The notes beneath the pieces were generated by a model, which ran no database searches, was not told the origin of the DNA, and saw nothing but the letters and a program-made list of their open reading frames with translations. A program made the translations under genes and the position numbers. A stretch of DNA of 64,000 bases from Cupriavidus necator (GTDB lineage Bacteria; Pseudomonadota; Gammaproteobacteria; Burkholderiales; Burkholderiaceae): NCBI GenBank assembly GCA_022041995.1, contig CP074381.1, positions 1,798,001 through 1,862,000 of the forward strand, in the 5' to 3' direction. Shown here one piece after another: positions 35,943-45,050 of the stretch. Positions within the stretch are counted from its first letter, which is position 1. Every line of letters starts with the position of its first letter.

Positions 35943-37042
35943 CTCAGCAGTCAGAAATATATGCGACAGAAGGATGGCGGAAGAATGAGCGTACAAGCGC
36001 CGGATTTTCCGCCACGGTTTGAAGCTGTTCGTTGACCTTTTGTTGCAGGTCCTCACCTTTACGAAGAGGCCTGCGTGCCACACCTGTGCGCTTGGTATGA
36101 CTCCACACCAACTCGTCTGGATTGAGGTCGGGCGAGTAGCCAGGCAAGAAGTGCAATGTGAGCTTGCCCTTTGTCGATTGAACGTAGCGCTTCACGCATG
36201 CCTTCTTATGTGCGGGCAGTCCATCGACCACCATGTGCACGCTGTTTTTTCGCCCGCGCATCAATTTCTTGAGGAGTTCGACGAACAGCTCTCCAGTCAG
36301 ACCGCCTTTGTAGGTGGCGAACCAGAAGGCCCCCTTGGAGTTGACTGCCGACGCGGCACTGATGCTCTGGCGCTGCCCCGGCCGATCGACCACCGGGGTC
36401 TTGCCACGCGCACCCCATGTCTTGCCATGCACGGTGTCGGCACGAAAGCCTGACTCGTCCCAGAAGAAAATGTCAGCCTTCTGTGCCTTTGCCGCTTTCG
36501 CAATGGCAGGAAAGGTCTCCTTGCGCCATGCCTCAACGGCCAATGGATCGCGTTGATAAGCGCACTGCAGTGGCTTTTGCGGCGTCAGTCCCCTGCGCGC
36601 CAGAAGCGCACCGATGCTAGCCAAGGACAGATCCACTCCGAATTTTTCTTCCACCAACAACTGAACAATCTGGCGCGTCCACAAACCAAAGTCAAAACCG
36701 TATTGCGTCGGATTCTTGCCATTGATCCAGCGAAACACCTGGGCTTCTTGGCTGTTCGTGAGTTTGCGTGGCCTGCCACTACCTTTGGTTGAGCGCAAAG
36801 CCTGCAAGCCCTTGCCGCGCCCCATGGTCATAGCGCGACATCGGAAGGCCCAGGAACGATGCATGCCAAAGGATTTGGCTACGTCCTCAGGATGCTCACC
36901 CTCCCTCATCCGTTGCACGGCCAGTACGCGCATTTCCTCAAGGGTGTTATGCGCCAAGGTTCGTCCGTCTCGTTTCATAAACGTCGGATTTCGACAGATT
37001 ATGGAAGTTCAATTTTTGTCGCATATATTTCTGACTACTGAG
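35943..37042 (-). mobile_element. IS630-family insertion sequence, complete
   Basis: A 1100-bp element with ~26-bp terminal inverted repeats that start CTCAG(C/T)AGTCAGAAATATA and continue TGCGACA. It is flanked by TA duplications (35941-35942 and 37043-37044), the hallmark target of the family. The transposase stop codon lies inside the left repeat. Confidence 0.9.
35944..36978 (-). CDS. IS630-family transposase
   Basis: A 344-aa protein. The N-terminal helix-turn-helix (EHPEDVAKSFGMHRSWAFRC) is followed by a winged-helix segment and the DDE domain: D in FFWDESGFR, D in HMVVDGLPAHK and E in PDLNPDELVWSH. It ends SVAYISDC at full family length. The product is a relative of the truncated transposase at 52.8-53.8 kb (shared motifs GKTWGARGKTPVV-type and PGQRQSISAASAVN). 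Confidence 0.94.
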   Translation of the reverse strand: MKRDGRTLAHNTLEEMRVLAVQRMREGEHPEDVAKSFGMHRSWAFRCRAMTMGRGKGLQALRSTKGSGRPRKLTNSQEAQVFRWINGKNPTQYGFDFGLWTRQIVQLLVEEKFGVDLSLASIGALLARRGLTPQKPLQCAYQRDPLAVEAWRKETFPAIAKAAKAQKADIFFWDESGFRADTVHGKTWGARGKTPVVDRPGQRQSISAASAVNSKGAFWFATYKGGLTGELFVELLKKLMRGRKNSVHMVVDGLPAHKKACVKRYVQSTKGKLTLHFLPGYSPDLNPDELVWSHTKRTGVARRPLRKGEDLQQKVNEQLQTVAENPALVRSFFRHPSVAYISDC

Positions 37043-37240
37043 TAATGCCGTGTAAGCCGCCGCACCGATGTTGGAAAGGAGGACGAGGAAGGCTCCAACC
37101 AGTCGCTCAGTGGCGCAGTATGTGGATTCGATGGCGGAGACGCTCTCCTTGTGGGCACGTTCGAAAACGGCGTGTTTCGGAGATCCGTAAGGCCTCTCTA
37201 ATGGTGACTATTTGTAGACGACTTTCCTGGCCGGAAGCGG

Positions 37241-37464
37241 TCTGCCGTCTGCCGAACCATCGGACGATTCGCCCTGGCATTCGGTCCGCCACTACCTGCA
37301 TGGGTAGCCCTGCGGCCAGCCACGCCACGAGTGTCCAGGCTGGCTGTGCAAAACGCGCAGAACGTGCGATGCGCAGCGCGCCTTCCGCTTTCGTCGCTCC
37401 CGCCGCAGGCGTGCCGGCCCGCTGGCCCTTGTCGGTGCTGGCGGCCGACTCCTCAACGGCAATC
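37241..37464 (-). pseudogene. Relic of a second cdiA 5' region
   Basis: 224 bp closely matching codons ~17-91 of the cdiA at 35.2 kb, in the same orientation. Examples are AVEESAASTDKGQRAGT against AVEESATSTGKGQQAGT, and AWLAAGLPMQVVA against AWLAAGLPVQVVA. It has no start codon, loses similarity abruptly at both ends and stops 10 bp from the tssE stop. It is what remains of a duplicated or recombined cdiA locus. Confidence 0.8.
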
Positions 37465-37474
37465 GAACGGCCAA

Positions 37475-37903
37475 TCAGCCGCGATCGCGTTCCGCCTGCA
37501 ACAATTTGAGCCGGGTCCGGCCATCAGGCGTGAAGTGGGTGCCGAACCGCACCAGCCCGGCCCGATGCAACTGGCAGCTCATGATGAAGCTGAGCAGCAT
37601 GCCGGGCTCGGTCTCTTCGATGGTTAGGTCAATGGCCCGCAGCCGGGGCTCGTAGCGCAGCAGTGTGGTCTCGATCTCGCGCCTGAGCGTATGCGCCGAG
37701 GCGGGCAGGTGGCGGTAGATCTTCGACAAGTCGCCCAGCCCATAGTCAGGCAGGTGGGCCAGGCAGCCTCGGCGGCTGTTGAGGATGCGCTGGATATTGT
37801 CCTGCACCGACAGGAAGGTCTGCGTGGCCAGGTCGAACTCGTCGACCGCAATCCCATTGGCAAAGTACCCGGTGACGGCTTCGAACAGGCCGGGGCCGCC
37901 CAT
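37475..37903 (-). CDS. tssE: T6SS baseplate protein TssE (gp25-like)
   Basis: A 142-aa protein with gp25-like content: FLSVQDNIQRILNSRRGCLAHLPDYGLGD (two adjoining conserved pieces) and IETTLLRYEPRL. TssE wedges the baseplate and initiates sheath assembly. The start MGGPGLFEAV at 37903 overlaps the clpV stop (TGATG), so it is the last gene of the tssB-tssE operon. Confidence 0.93.
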   Translation of the reverse strand: MGGPGLFEAVTGYFANGIAVDEFDLATQTFLSVQDNIQRILNSRRGCLAHLPDYGLGDLSKIYRHLPASAHTLRREIETTLLRYEPRLRAIDLTIEETEPGMLLSFIMSCQLHRAGLVRFGTHFTPDGRTRLKLLQAERDRG

Positions 37904-40611
37904 CACGCAGCCGCCGCGGCTTCGGCCGGTTCTTCGAACGACACGCCGATGCCGTCGGTCTCGGAAAACGACAGCTGAATCGCCGCCGGCACCCGCTGCC
38001 CGCCCATGCGCACCAGCAGCTCGCGCGACAGGACCGGCAGGATCTGCTGGTTGAGCAGGCTGTCGATATTGCGCGCCCCGGTATCGGGCAGCAGGCAGGC
38101 CTGCACCAGCTCGGCCACCAGGGTGTCGTCGCACTGCAGCGGCACGCCGAAGCGACGCGCGATCCGGTTGGCCACCTTGCCCAGCTTCATCCGGACAATC
38201 GTGGTCATGGCCTGGGGCGATAGCGGACGATATACGACGGTCTGGAAGCGTGCCAGCAGCGCCGGCTGGAAATGGTCGGCCAGTAGCGGACGGATCGCTT
38301 CCATCAGCGCGCTGGCGGCAAGATCAGTGCCAGATCGCGCAGCGGCGTCGGATGCCGCCAGCAACTGCTCGCTGCCGAGATTCGAGGTCATCAGGATCAC
38401 GGTGTTGCGGAAGTCGATCACGCGCCCTTCACCATCACGCATAAAGCCGCGGTCGAACACCTGGTAGAACAGGCTGATCACGTCGCGGTGGGCCTTCTCG
38501 ACTTCGTCGAGCAGGACGATGCTGTACGGGCGCTGGCGTACCGCTTCGGTCAGTACGCCGCCTTCGCCGTAGCCGACATATCCGGGTGGCGAACCTTTCA
38601 GCTGCGAGACCGTGTGGGCCTCGTGGTATTCCGACAAGTTGATGGTGATCAGCGAACTTTCGCCGCCGAACATCAGGTCGGCCAGCGCACGCGCGGTTTC
38701 GGTCTTGCCGACGCCTGACGGCCCGACCAGCAGGAACACGCCCAGCGGCGCGTCGTCGGATTTGAGGCCCGCCTTGGCGGTCCGCAGGCTTTTGCCCAAA
38801 GCTGCGAGTGCCTCCTCCTGGCCAACCACGACCTGGCCCAGGCGGGTTTCCAGTGCCAGCAGCATTGCCAGTTCGTTCGATAGCAGGCTGTCGACCGGGA
38901 CCCCGGTCCAGTCGGCGATGACCTCCGCAATCGCTGCCTCGTCGACTTCCGCATGGAGCAAGGCGGGCTGACCCTGGTTAGCCAGGGCCTGATGGGCGGC
39001 CTGGATCGACAGGGTCATGTCCTGACGCGCGGTGGGGTCCGACGCCGCTTGCCATTGCGTACGCAATGCGTTCAGCGCCCCGGCTGCTTCCTTTTGCGCT
39101 GCAAACGTGTGCCTGAGTTGTCCCAGCTCGACGGCGAGCCCTGCCAGCCGCGCATCAATGGCGGCCACCCGTTCGCCGATCACCGCACCCGTCGCCCCCT
39201 GGTCCTGCAGCAGGGCCGTGCGTTCGACCCCGAGCGCCGCGCGCTCGGCCTCACCGACGGTAATGACGAGCGGCGTGGCCTCCTGGCTCATGCGCACGCG
39301 CGCGGCGGCAGTGTCGAGCAGATCGACCGCCTTGTCCGGCAACTGGCGCCCGGTCAGGTAGCGTCGTGACAGGCGTACCGCAGCGCCAACGGCGGCATCG
39401 GTGATATGCACGCCGTGGTGTTGCGCATAGCGGGGCTTCAACCCGCGCAGCATCAGGCAGGCTTTCTCGTCATCGGGCTCGTCGACCTTGACCATCTGGA
39501 AGCGGCGCTCCAGCGCGGCGTCGCGCTCGAAGTACTGCTTGTATTCCGACCAGGTCGTTGCCGCGATGGTGCGCAGCTCGCCTCGTGCGAGGGCGGGCTT
39601 GAGCAGGTTGGCGGCATCGGCGCCGCCCACGGTGTTGCCTGCGCCGATCAGGGTATGGGCTTCGTCGATAAAGAGCAGGATCGGGGCCGGGGACTGCTGC
39701 ACGGCCTCGATCACGTTCTTCAGGCGCTGTTCGAACTCGCCTTTGACGCCGGCGCCAGCCTGCAGCAGGCCCAGGTCCAGCGTGAGCACGCTGACGTCGC
39801 GGATGACGGCCGGCACATCCCCCTCCGCTATCCTGAGCGCGAGTCCTTCGACCAGTGCGGTCTTGCCCACCCCAGGCTCGCCAACCAGAATCGGATTGTT
39901 CTTGCGGCGCCGGGCCAGGATGTCCACCATCTGGCGGATTTCCACGTCGCGGCCGAACACCGGGTCGATCTTGCCGTCGCGCGCCTTTTGCGTAATGTCG
40001 GTGGTGAAGCGGGTCAGGGCCGACGTGTCGGCCTGGCCCGGCACGGCAGTTGCGGGTCGGCAAGCCGCAGGCGGCATGGCATCCGGCTGGGTGGCTGCCC
40101 CAGGCGCCAGCGCGGCGGGCGCGGCCGCCTCGACCGAGATCTGGTCCAGTTCATGCATCAGGCACTCGATCTGCGCGGCGGAGACGCTCAGCAGTGGCCA
40201 GGCATCGGGCGCGCGCAGCAGCTGGGGTGCCTCGGCCAGCGCGGCCAGCAGATGTGCCGAGCGGATTGACTTGTCCGCCCCAGGCGCCGTGGCTTCAAGC
40301 GACGTGCGCAGCCACGCGGCCTCCAGCCACTGGCCGACGCGCGGCGACAGGCCCGGCTTGCCCCGCAGGTCGTGCGGCAGGCGGTCGATGGCGCTCAGCA
40401 GGCCGTTCCAGATGCCGTCCACGTCGAGTGCATGGCGGCGCAGGATCGGCAGCACGTCGCCATCGCCCAGTTCCAGCAGCTTGATTAGCCAGTGCTCGAT
40501 CTCGATATGCCGATGCGCGCGGGTTTCGCAAAGGCTGGCGGCTTCAGCGAGGGCGCGGGCGCAATGATCGTTCAGGCGGCGAAGGAACGGGGAAAGGTCG
40601 CGGGCGGTCAT
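37903..40611 (-). CDS. tssH: T6SS sheath-disassembly ATPase ClpV
   Basis: A 902-aa Hsp100-type AAA+ protein. The N-terminal helical domain (~1-150) is followed by AAA1 with Walker A GEPGVGKT (244-251) and a middle coiled-coil domain. AAA2 has Walker A GPSGVGKT (around 640) and arginine-finger and sensor motifs, with MTSNLGSEQLL after it. It recycles contracted TssBC sheaths. It lies between hcp and tssE in the minus-strand operon. Confidence 0.95.
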   Translation of the reverse strand: MTARDLSPFLRRLNDHCARALAEAASLCETRAHRHIEIEHWLIKLLELGDGDVLPILRRHALDVDGIWNGLLSAIDRLPHDLRGKPGLSPRVGQWLEAAWLRTSLEATAPGADKSIRSAHLLAALAEAPQLLRAPDAWPLLSVSAAQIECLMHELDQISVEAAAPAALAPGAATQPDAMPPAACRPATAVPGQADTSALTRFTTDITQKARDGKIDPVFGRDVEIRQMVDILARRRKNNPILVGEPGVGKTALVEGLALRIAEGDVPAVIRDVSVLTLDLGLLQAGAGVKGEFEQRLKNVIEAVQQSPAPILLFIDEAHTLIGAGNTVGGADAANLLKPALARGELRTIAATTWSEYKQYFERDAALERRFQMVKVDEPDDEKACLMLRGLKPRYAQHHGVHITDAAVGAAVRLSRRYLTGRQLPDKAVDLLDTAAARVRMSQEATPLVITVGEAERAALGVERTALLQDQGATGAVIGERVAAIDARLAGLAVELGQLRHTFAAQKEAAGALNALRTQWQAASDPTARQDMTLSIQAAHQALANQGQPALLHAEVDEAAIAEVIADWTGVPVDSLLSNELAMLLALETRLGQVVVGQEEALAALGKSLRTAKAGLKSDDAPLGVFLLVGPSGVGKTETARALADLMFGGESSLITINLSEYHEAHTVSQLKGSPPGYVGYGEGGVLTEAVRQRPYSIVLLDEVEKAHRDVISLFYQVFDRGFMRDGEGRVIDFRNTVILMTSNLGSEQLLAASDAAARSGTDLAASALMEAIRPLLADHFQPALLARFQTVVYRPLSPQAMTTIVRMKLGKVANRIARRFGVPLQCDDTLVAELVQACLLPDTGARNIDSLLNQQILPVLSRELLVRMGGQRVPAAIQLSFSETDGIGVSFEEPAEAAAAA

Positions 40612-40712
40612 GGGGAGGCGGTGGAGGGGTAAGCGGGCGATTCCTGTGAGGCGCGTGGCCCGGACACCGCCACGCGCGATGACAAGCCGGCATCAGGTGC
40701 CGGCTGCCAGCA

Positions 40713-41198
40713 TCAGGAGCGTTCGTTCCAGCTGTCGGCGTGGATGATGTTGCCGTCCTTGTACGACCAGGTGATCTTCTCGTAGCGAAGCTCGATGTCT
40801 TCCAGGTGGTTGTGCTTCTCGAAGGCCGGGTTCTTGATGTCCAGCATCCTGGGCGTGACGCCGACCACCTTCACGTTGTCGAGCTTGGTGTTGAAGTATT
40901 CCTTCTCCTTGCCGGCGTCGTCGATCTTGTACCACTTGATCTCGACCGACTTGAGCGTCTGGCCGCTGGTGACTGCCTTGTACAGGTAGGGCGTAGAGGC
41001 GTCGGTCTCCTTGGTGAACACGATCGGCTTGTGCACGCGGGTACCGGTCAGCTTGCCCGTGTTGGAGTCGGTGGGGATATTGACCGCGTGATCGAATGCC
41101 ACCACCTCGACGCTGCCTTCACGGCCGGAGACGGTCACGGAACCCTTGATATCGGCGCCGCCATCGTCCTTGATCCACATGTATGCGGGAATTGCCAT
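40713..41198 (-). CDS. tssD: T6SS inner-tube protein Hcp
   Basis: A 161-aa protein starting MAIPAYMWIKDDGGADIKGS, with VEVVAFDHAVNIPTD and the Hcp hexamer-forming strands. It ends WSYKDGNIIHADSW, as in classical Hcp. Hexamers stack to form the tube and also carry small effectors. The ribosome site AAAAGGAGCAAGT is strong, fitting high expression. It is the only hcp in the window. Confidence 0.96.
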   Translation of the reverse strand: MAIPAYMWIKDDGGADIKGSVTVSGREGSVEVVAFDHAVNIPTDSNTGKLTGTRVHKPIVFTKETDASTPYLYKAVTSGQTLKSVEIKWYKIDDAGKEKEYFNTKLDNVKVVGVTPRMLDIKNPAFEKHNHLEDIELRYEKITWSYKDGNIIHADSWNERS

Positions 41199-41214
41199 GG
41201 CTACTTGCTCCTTT

Positions 41215-42938
41215 TTACTGGAATGAACAGGCCGAGTGGCCCGAGGTTGTCCGATCGCCACGCTTTGTATCGCGGCAATCGGGGACGAGCGTGATCTCGA
41301 CACGGCGGTTCGCGGCGCGTCCGGCCTCGGTGTCGTTGGCGGCCTTGGGGCGGGTGTCGCCATAGCCCTGTACCGCAAAATGCGTCGGCGGCAGCCCGGC
41401 GGCATCGGCCAGCCAGTCGCGCACCGAGGCGGCGCGCGCTTGCGACAGCCTGAGGTTGGCGGCCGGCGTACCGGTGGCGTCGGTATGCCCGGCCACCAGG
41501 ACACGCTTTTCCGGATGGGCCTTGATTATCTCGAGGGCGCCGAACATGACGCGGTTCGAACCCGGGCCAGGGTCGCGCTGCCACTGCGGAACAGCGACAG
41601 GCTGTCCAGTTCGATCGAGACCGGCGGCGGCGCCGGCGGCTGATACCCTGCGATCAGGGCATTCAGCGGCGTGAGGAACGCCGCACCACGATAGAAGCCC
41701 AGTCCAAGCCGTAGCGGCACGCCGGTACGGGCATATCCGTCCAGCAGATCGCGATCGCGCTTGACTGCCTGCAGCGCGTCGATGCGCGCCGCATCCTGCT
41801 CGGGGCCGATGGCGCGATAGCGGGCCATGTCCTGCATGACGCGCGCTACCAGCGCACGGTTCTGCCAGGCCGAGGCGGCCGCTGCGGCGCAGAATGCCAG
41901 GGCGAGCCAGGCAAAGGCATGCGCCAGCGGCAGGGCGCGGCGCACCGGCTGCGGCGCAATGCCCTGGATCAGCGCAGCGGGCAATGGGTAGCGCATGCAT
42001 TGCGCATCTGGCCGGCCTGCGGACGATGCAGGCACCAGGGCGGTGGTCTTGGCGACATAGCCGGCATAGAGTGAATCCGCGGCCGGCTCGCCTGCGGTGG
42101 CGGTCACGCCGAACGCCGTGACACGCGCGGGCCGTCCGTGCCGGTTGCCGTCGCGCTGGCTCTCGCCCAGCGCAGGCAGCAGTGCGTCCGCGGCCCAGCG
42201 CGCCAGTGCGTCCAGGCGGGCAGCCCGGAGTAACCGGGATTTGCGCTCAAATGGCGTTGCGGCCTGGCCATATTGCTGCAGGCGCTGCGCAATCTGCGTT
42301 GGCAAGGTAGCAGCTTGCAGCGGCGCCGCGCCGGAGATACCGAACCAGGGACACGCATCGGGCGTGCCGGCGGATTCCGCCATATACACCGCCACGCAGA
42401 CGGGCGGGGTATAGCCCGGCGCGCGGCTGGCTGCGCCGATGGCCGAGCGCCAGCGCCTGAGGCCAGCGTCCAGCACTGCTGCGTCCCGCGCCAGATCGGC
42501 GGCAACCAGGTACGCGACGGCATCCGGGCCCTGGCCGGCGCGCCAACGCCTGAGGGCAGCCGCCACGTGTGCAAGCCGTGTCGGATCATCGACACGTATC
42601 CAGATCGCCGCGTCCGTGATGGTGATTAGCGCCTCGCCGAATGCCCGCGCCAGCGCCCCCGCGGCGTCGCCGACGACCAGTATCAGCGGCGTATTGCGCC
42701 GGATGTCGCCGGGCAGCGCGTCGAGCGACGCGTTGAGCGCTCGCAGCACTGGCTGTGAGGCTCGCTGCTGTGCGAGCCGGTGCCGGGTCAGCATCACAAT
42801 CGCCAGCAGCGCGAGCGCAAGCGCAAATGTGCCGAGCAGCAGGTTCCAGCCCGCGCTCCAGGGTGAGCTGAATGCCAGCCACGCCAGGGCGAGCGCCGCA
42901 ACCCAGGCGGTCAGCAGGCGGTAGGGGTAGCCGGACAC
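41215..42938 (-). CDS. T6SS-associated OmpA-domain membrane protein, frame broken once
   Basis: It starts at a GTG at 42938 (MSGYPYRLLTAW), 10 bp after tssL with GAGGG ahead. It has two N-terminal helices, a ~250-residue cytoplasmic-type region, a further helix (HAFAWLALAFCAAAAASAW) and a periplasmic C-terminal OmpA/MotB peptidoglycan-binding domain (VLVAGHTDATGTPAANLRLSQARA and NRRVEITLVP). One added base at the G run 41564-41566 restores 574 aa and joins the OmpA domain to the rest. It likely anchors the membrane complex to the cell wall in place of an OmpA domain on TssL. The N-terminal region is loosely TssM-like. Confidence 0.78.
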
Positions 42939-42948
42939 GGCAGCCCTC

Positions 42949-43596
42949 TCAGCCGGCAAGCTGGCCGATGGCCAATGCCAGCCACCGGTCCAATGCAAGG
43001 TAGACCAGGCTCGCTCCCACGATGGCCATCGCGAACCCGCCGAGCGGCGACAGCAGTCCCAGGCGTCGACGCGGTTTGCCAGTCGTGACCAGGACCGGGC
43101 CGGTGGCCGGATGCACGCCGGCACGGTGCAGGCGCTCATCAATAGTGTTCATCAGCGCCAGGCGGGCATCGGCGCCATCCAGCGCGTACCGGCCCTGGAA
43201 ACCCAGCCCCAGAACCGCCTGGAACACCGCCAGCAGGGGCAGCACTGGCTGGGGCTCAGCCAGCCTGCGCTCGATGCGGGCGATCAGGGCTTGCCCGGCG
43301 TCATGGCTGTCGAACTGGTCGACCTGCAGCGGCTGACGTTCCCACGCGTCACGCCCATCGCCCTGCAGCCGGCCCAGTGCCACCTCGTCCAGCAGGGCGC
43401 ACTGGGCGTAGGCAGCATCTTCAACCACGTCCACCGGCTGGCCGCTGGCGCGGAATTCTTCCTGCAGGCGCTTTACCTGGTCCAGGCATTTGGTCCGGAA
43501 CGCCGCAAAGTCCGGGGCTTGCGCCGCATCGGCAAGTCCGGCGATGGTCAGGGCTGTGTCGCGCAGGGCGAGGGGGATCATCATGGAGGGATTCAT
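42949..43596 (-). CDS. tssL: T6SS membrane-complex protein TssL (DotU)
   Basis: A 215-aa protein with the DotU domain: DAAYAQCALLDEVALGR and a C-terminal tail anchor AMAIVGASLVYLALDRW. It has no peptidoglycan-binding extension, which fits a separate OmpA-like gene next door. TssL and TssM form the inner-membrane platform. The start MNPSMMIPLAL at 43596 overlaps the tssK stop (ATGA). Confidence 0.92.
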   Translation of the reverse strand: MNPSMMIPLALRDTALTIAGLADAAQAPDFAAFRTKCLDQVKRLQEEFRASGQPVDVVEDAAYAQCALLDEVALGRLQGDGRDAWERQPLQVDQFDSHDAGQALIARIERRLAEPQPVLPLLAVFQAVLGLGFQGRYALDGADARLALMNTIDERLHRAGVHPATGPVLVTTGKPRRRLGLLSPLGGFAMAIVGASLVYLALDRWLALAIGQLAG

Positions 43597-44939
43597 GCCG
43601 GCAATACCGCAAACAACTCCAGCGCCACGTCGGGCAAGGAGGCCGGGACGTAGAACTGGCAAGCCCGGGCGTCCAGCATCCGCTGGAAGGCGGGGTGAGC
43701 GCTATCGAGCGCGAAATACTGGTTTTCAATGCGCACCGGTATGGCCGCGGGCAGGCGCGACATGGTGCGCAAGGGGATGCCAGGCAGCGCGGAGTTGACG
43801 ATCTGCTCCACCTCATCCGGCGCGCCCGCCTTGCACAGGCGGGGCAATTGCTCCAGCAGCTTGTGCGCCGGCAGCGCGGCCCGGACCGACAGGTAATACT
43901 CAGCCCCTTCCACCAGCCGCTCATCGAGGATCTTGCCGGCCCACACGGTTGGCCGGACGCGCTCCAGCACCACCGGCACCACCCGCGACGGAATCACGGT
44001 ATCCAGCAGCGAGCGGATCAGCGACTCCAGCTCCGCGAACACAGGTTCCGGGGCCAGATGATCATAGGCAGGAATGGATTGCAGGGTCTCCGTGGTGGAG
44101 AAGGTCAGCAGCGATCCTGCCAGCCGTGCCAGCACGGCATAGAGCCGTTCAGGGTGCTGCCGCGGCGCCGCGCACAGGCGGGCCAGTTCGGGCCAGGCAC
44201 TGTTTACGCTATGCAGCAGCCAGAACAGCGCGACATCGGCAACCGCATAGTCAGCGATCTGGTCCGAGCGCTCGCGGCGGCGCACGGCCAGGCTGGAGCT
44301 CTTGGCGCGCAGGATCTCGGACAGCCGGTTCATGCGCTCGATGTGGCGCTCGCTTGCCGACAGGAAGAGGCAGGGCGGCACAAAGCCCGGATCGTGCTCG
44401 AAGCGTCCTTGCTGCGTGCGCACCAGGCGGGCAATGGGGCAGGTCACATAGTCGCCTTGCTGCTCGAAGTCGAACAGCAGCGCCAGGGATTGACGCTCAA
44501 CACTGATCTCTTCCTTGCCTTCGCCATGCAGGTCGGCGACCTCCAGGTACTCGCGCACAAAGCGGCGCGGGCGCGCGGGCCGCTCACCGGCTTCGATACA
44601 GTTGCCACCCTGCGCGTCAAGGAGCGGCAGGCCGACAAGCACGACCACGGCATCGAGAGTCGCAGGCACATCGGCAAGGTCGCGGGCAGCCGCAGTCAGG
44701 TCCGCCACCTCGGAATCGACCAGCGCGCCGTCTGGTAGCCGCAAGGCAAGTGTATTCACCACGAGCCGATGAATCGTCAGCGCCTGCGGGTCAAGCCCAA
44801 CCCGAACGACGCCCCAAGGCTCGGGGCTGGCTACCCGCGCCACCACTTCATCGGCATACCGCTCCCACAGCGCCTGCTGCTGGAAATGCTGCGGGGTCAT
44901 GAAAATGCCCTGTGCCCACAGCGGTCTTGTTATCTTCAT
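43593..44939 (-). CDS. tssK: T6SS baseplate adaptor TssK
   Basis: A 448-aa protein with the TssK opening WAQGIFMTPQHFQQQALWER and the conserved central and C-terminal region, including FYVPASLPDVALEL-type ending sequence. TssK trimers connect the baseplate to TssL/TssM. It lies between tssC (111-bp gap) and tssL (4-bp overlap). Confidence 0.95.
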   Translation of the reverse strand: MKITRPLWAQGIFMTPQHFQQQALWERYADEVVARVASPEPWGVVRVGLDPQALTIHRLVVNTLALRLPDGALVDSEVADLTAAARDLADVPATLDAVVVLVGLPLLDAQGGNCIEAGERPARPRRFVREYLEVADLHGEGKEEISVERQSLALLFDFEQQGDYVTCPIARLVRTQQGRFEHDPGFVPPCLFLSASERHIERMNRLSEILRAKSSSLAVRRRERSDQIADYAVADVALFWLLHSVNSAWPELARLCAAPRQHPERLYAVLARLAGSLLTFSTTETLQSIPAYDHLAPEPVFAELESLIRSLLDTVIPSRVVPVVLERVRPTVWAGKILDERLVEGAEYYLSVRAALPAHKLLEQLPRLCKAGAPDEVEQIVNSALPGIPLRTMSRLPAAIPVRIENQYFALDSAHPAFQRMLDARACQFYVPASLPDVALELFAVLPA

Positions 44940-45050
44940 CGTGATCGGCTGGTACGCGGAAAGGCCCCATTCCGCATGAGGTTCATGCCGGACGGTGGCG
45001 GGACTGCCACCGTCCGGCGGTGCGTGGCAATGCAGAAACTTGCGCGAAGC

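Larger units (their letters stand above)
35765..37207 (-). pseudogene. Small membrane-protein gene split by the IS630 element and lacking its 5' end
   Basis: Reading on the minus strand from 37207 to 37043, skipping the IS and one TA, then 35940 to 35765 gives one continuous frame. It reads ...YGSPKHAVFERAHKESVSA, a helix GAFLVLLSNIGAAAYTAL (ending at the insertion site), NHFGAASIAAAMMYFIVDVIA, GIPFLIGGVSAVLF and the end MRFYFESYDDPES. The frame closes upstream at a TAG with no start codon, so the 5' end is missing where a cdiA relic now joins. The family is not recognised. Size, helices and position recall CDI immunity proteins. Confidence 0.65.
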
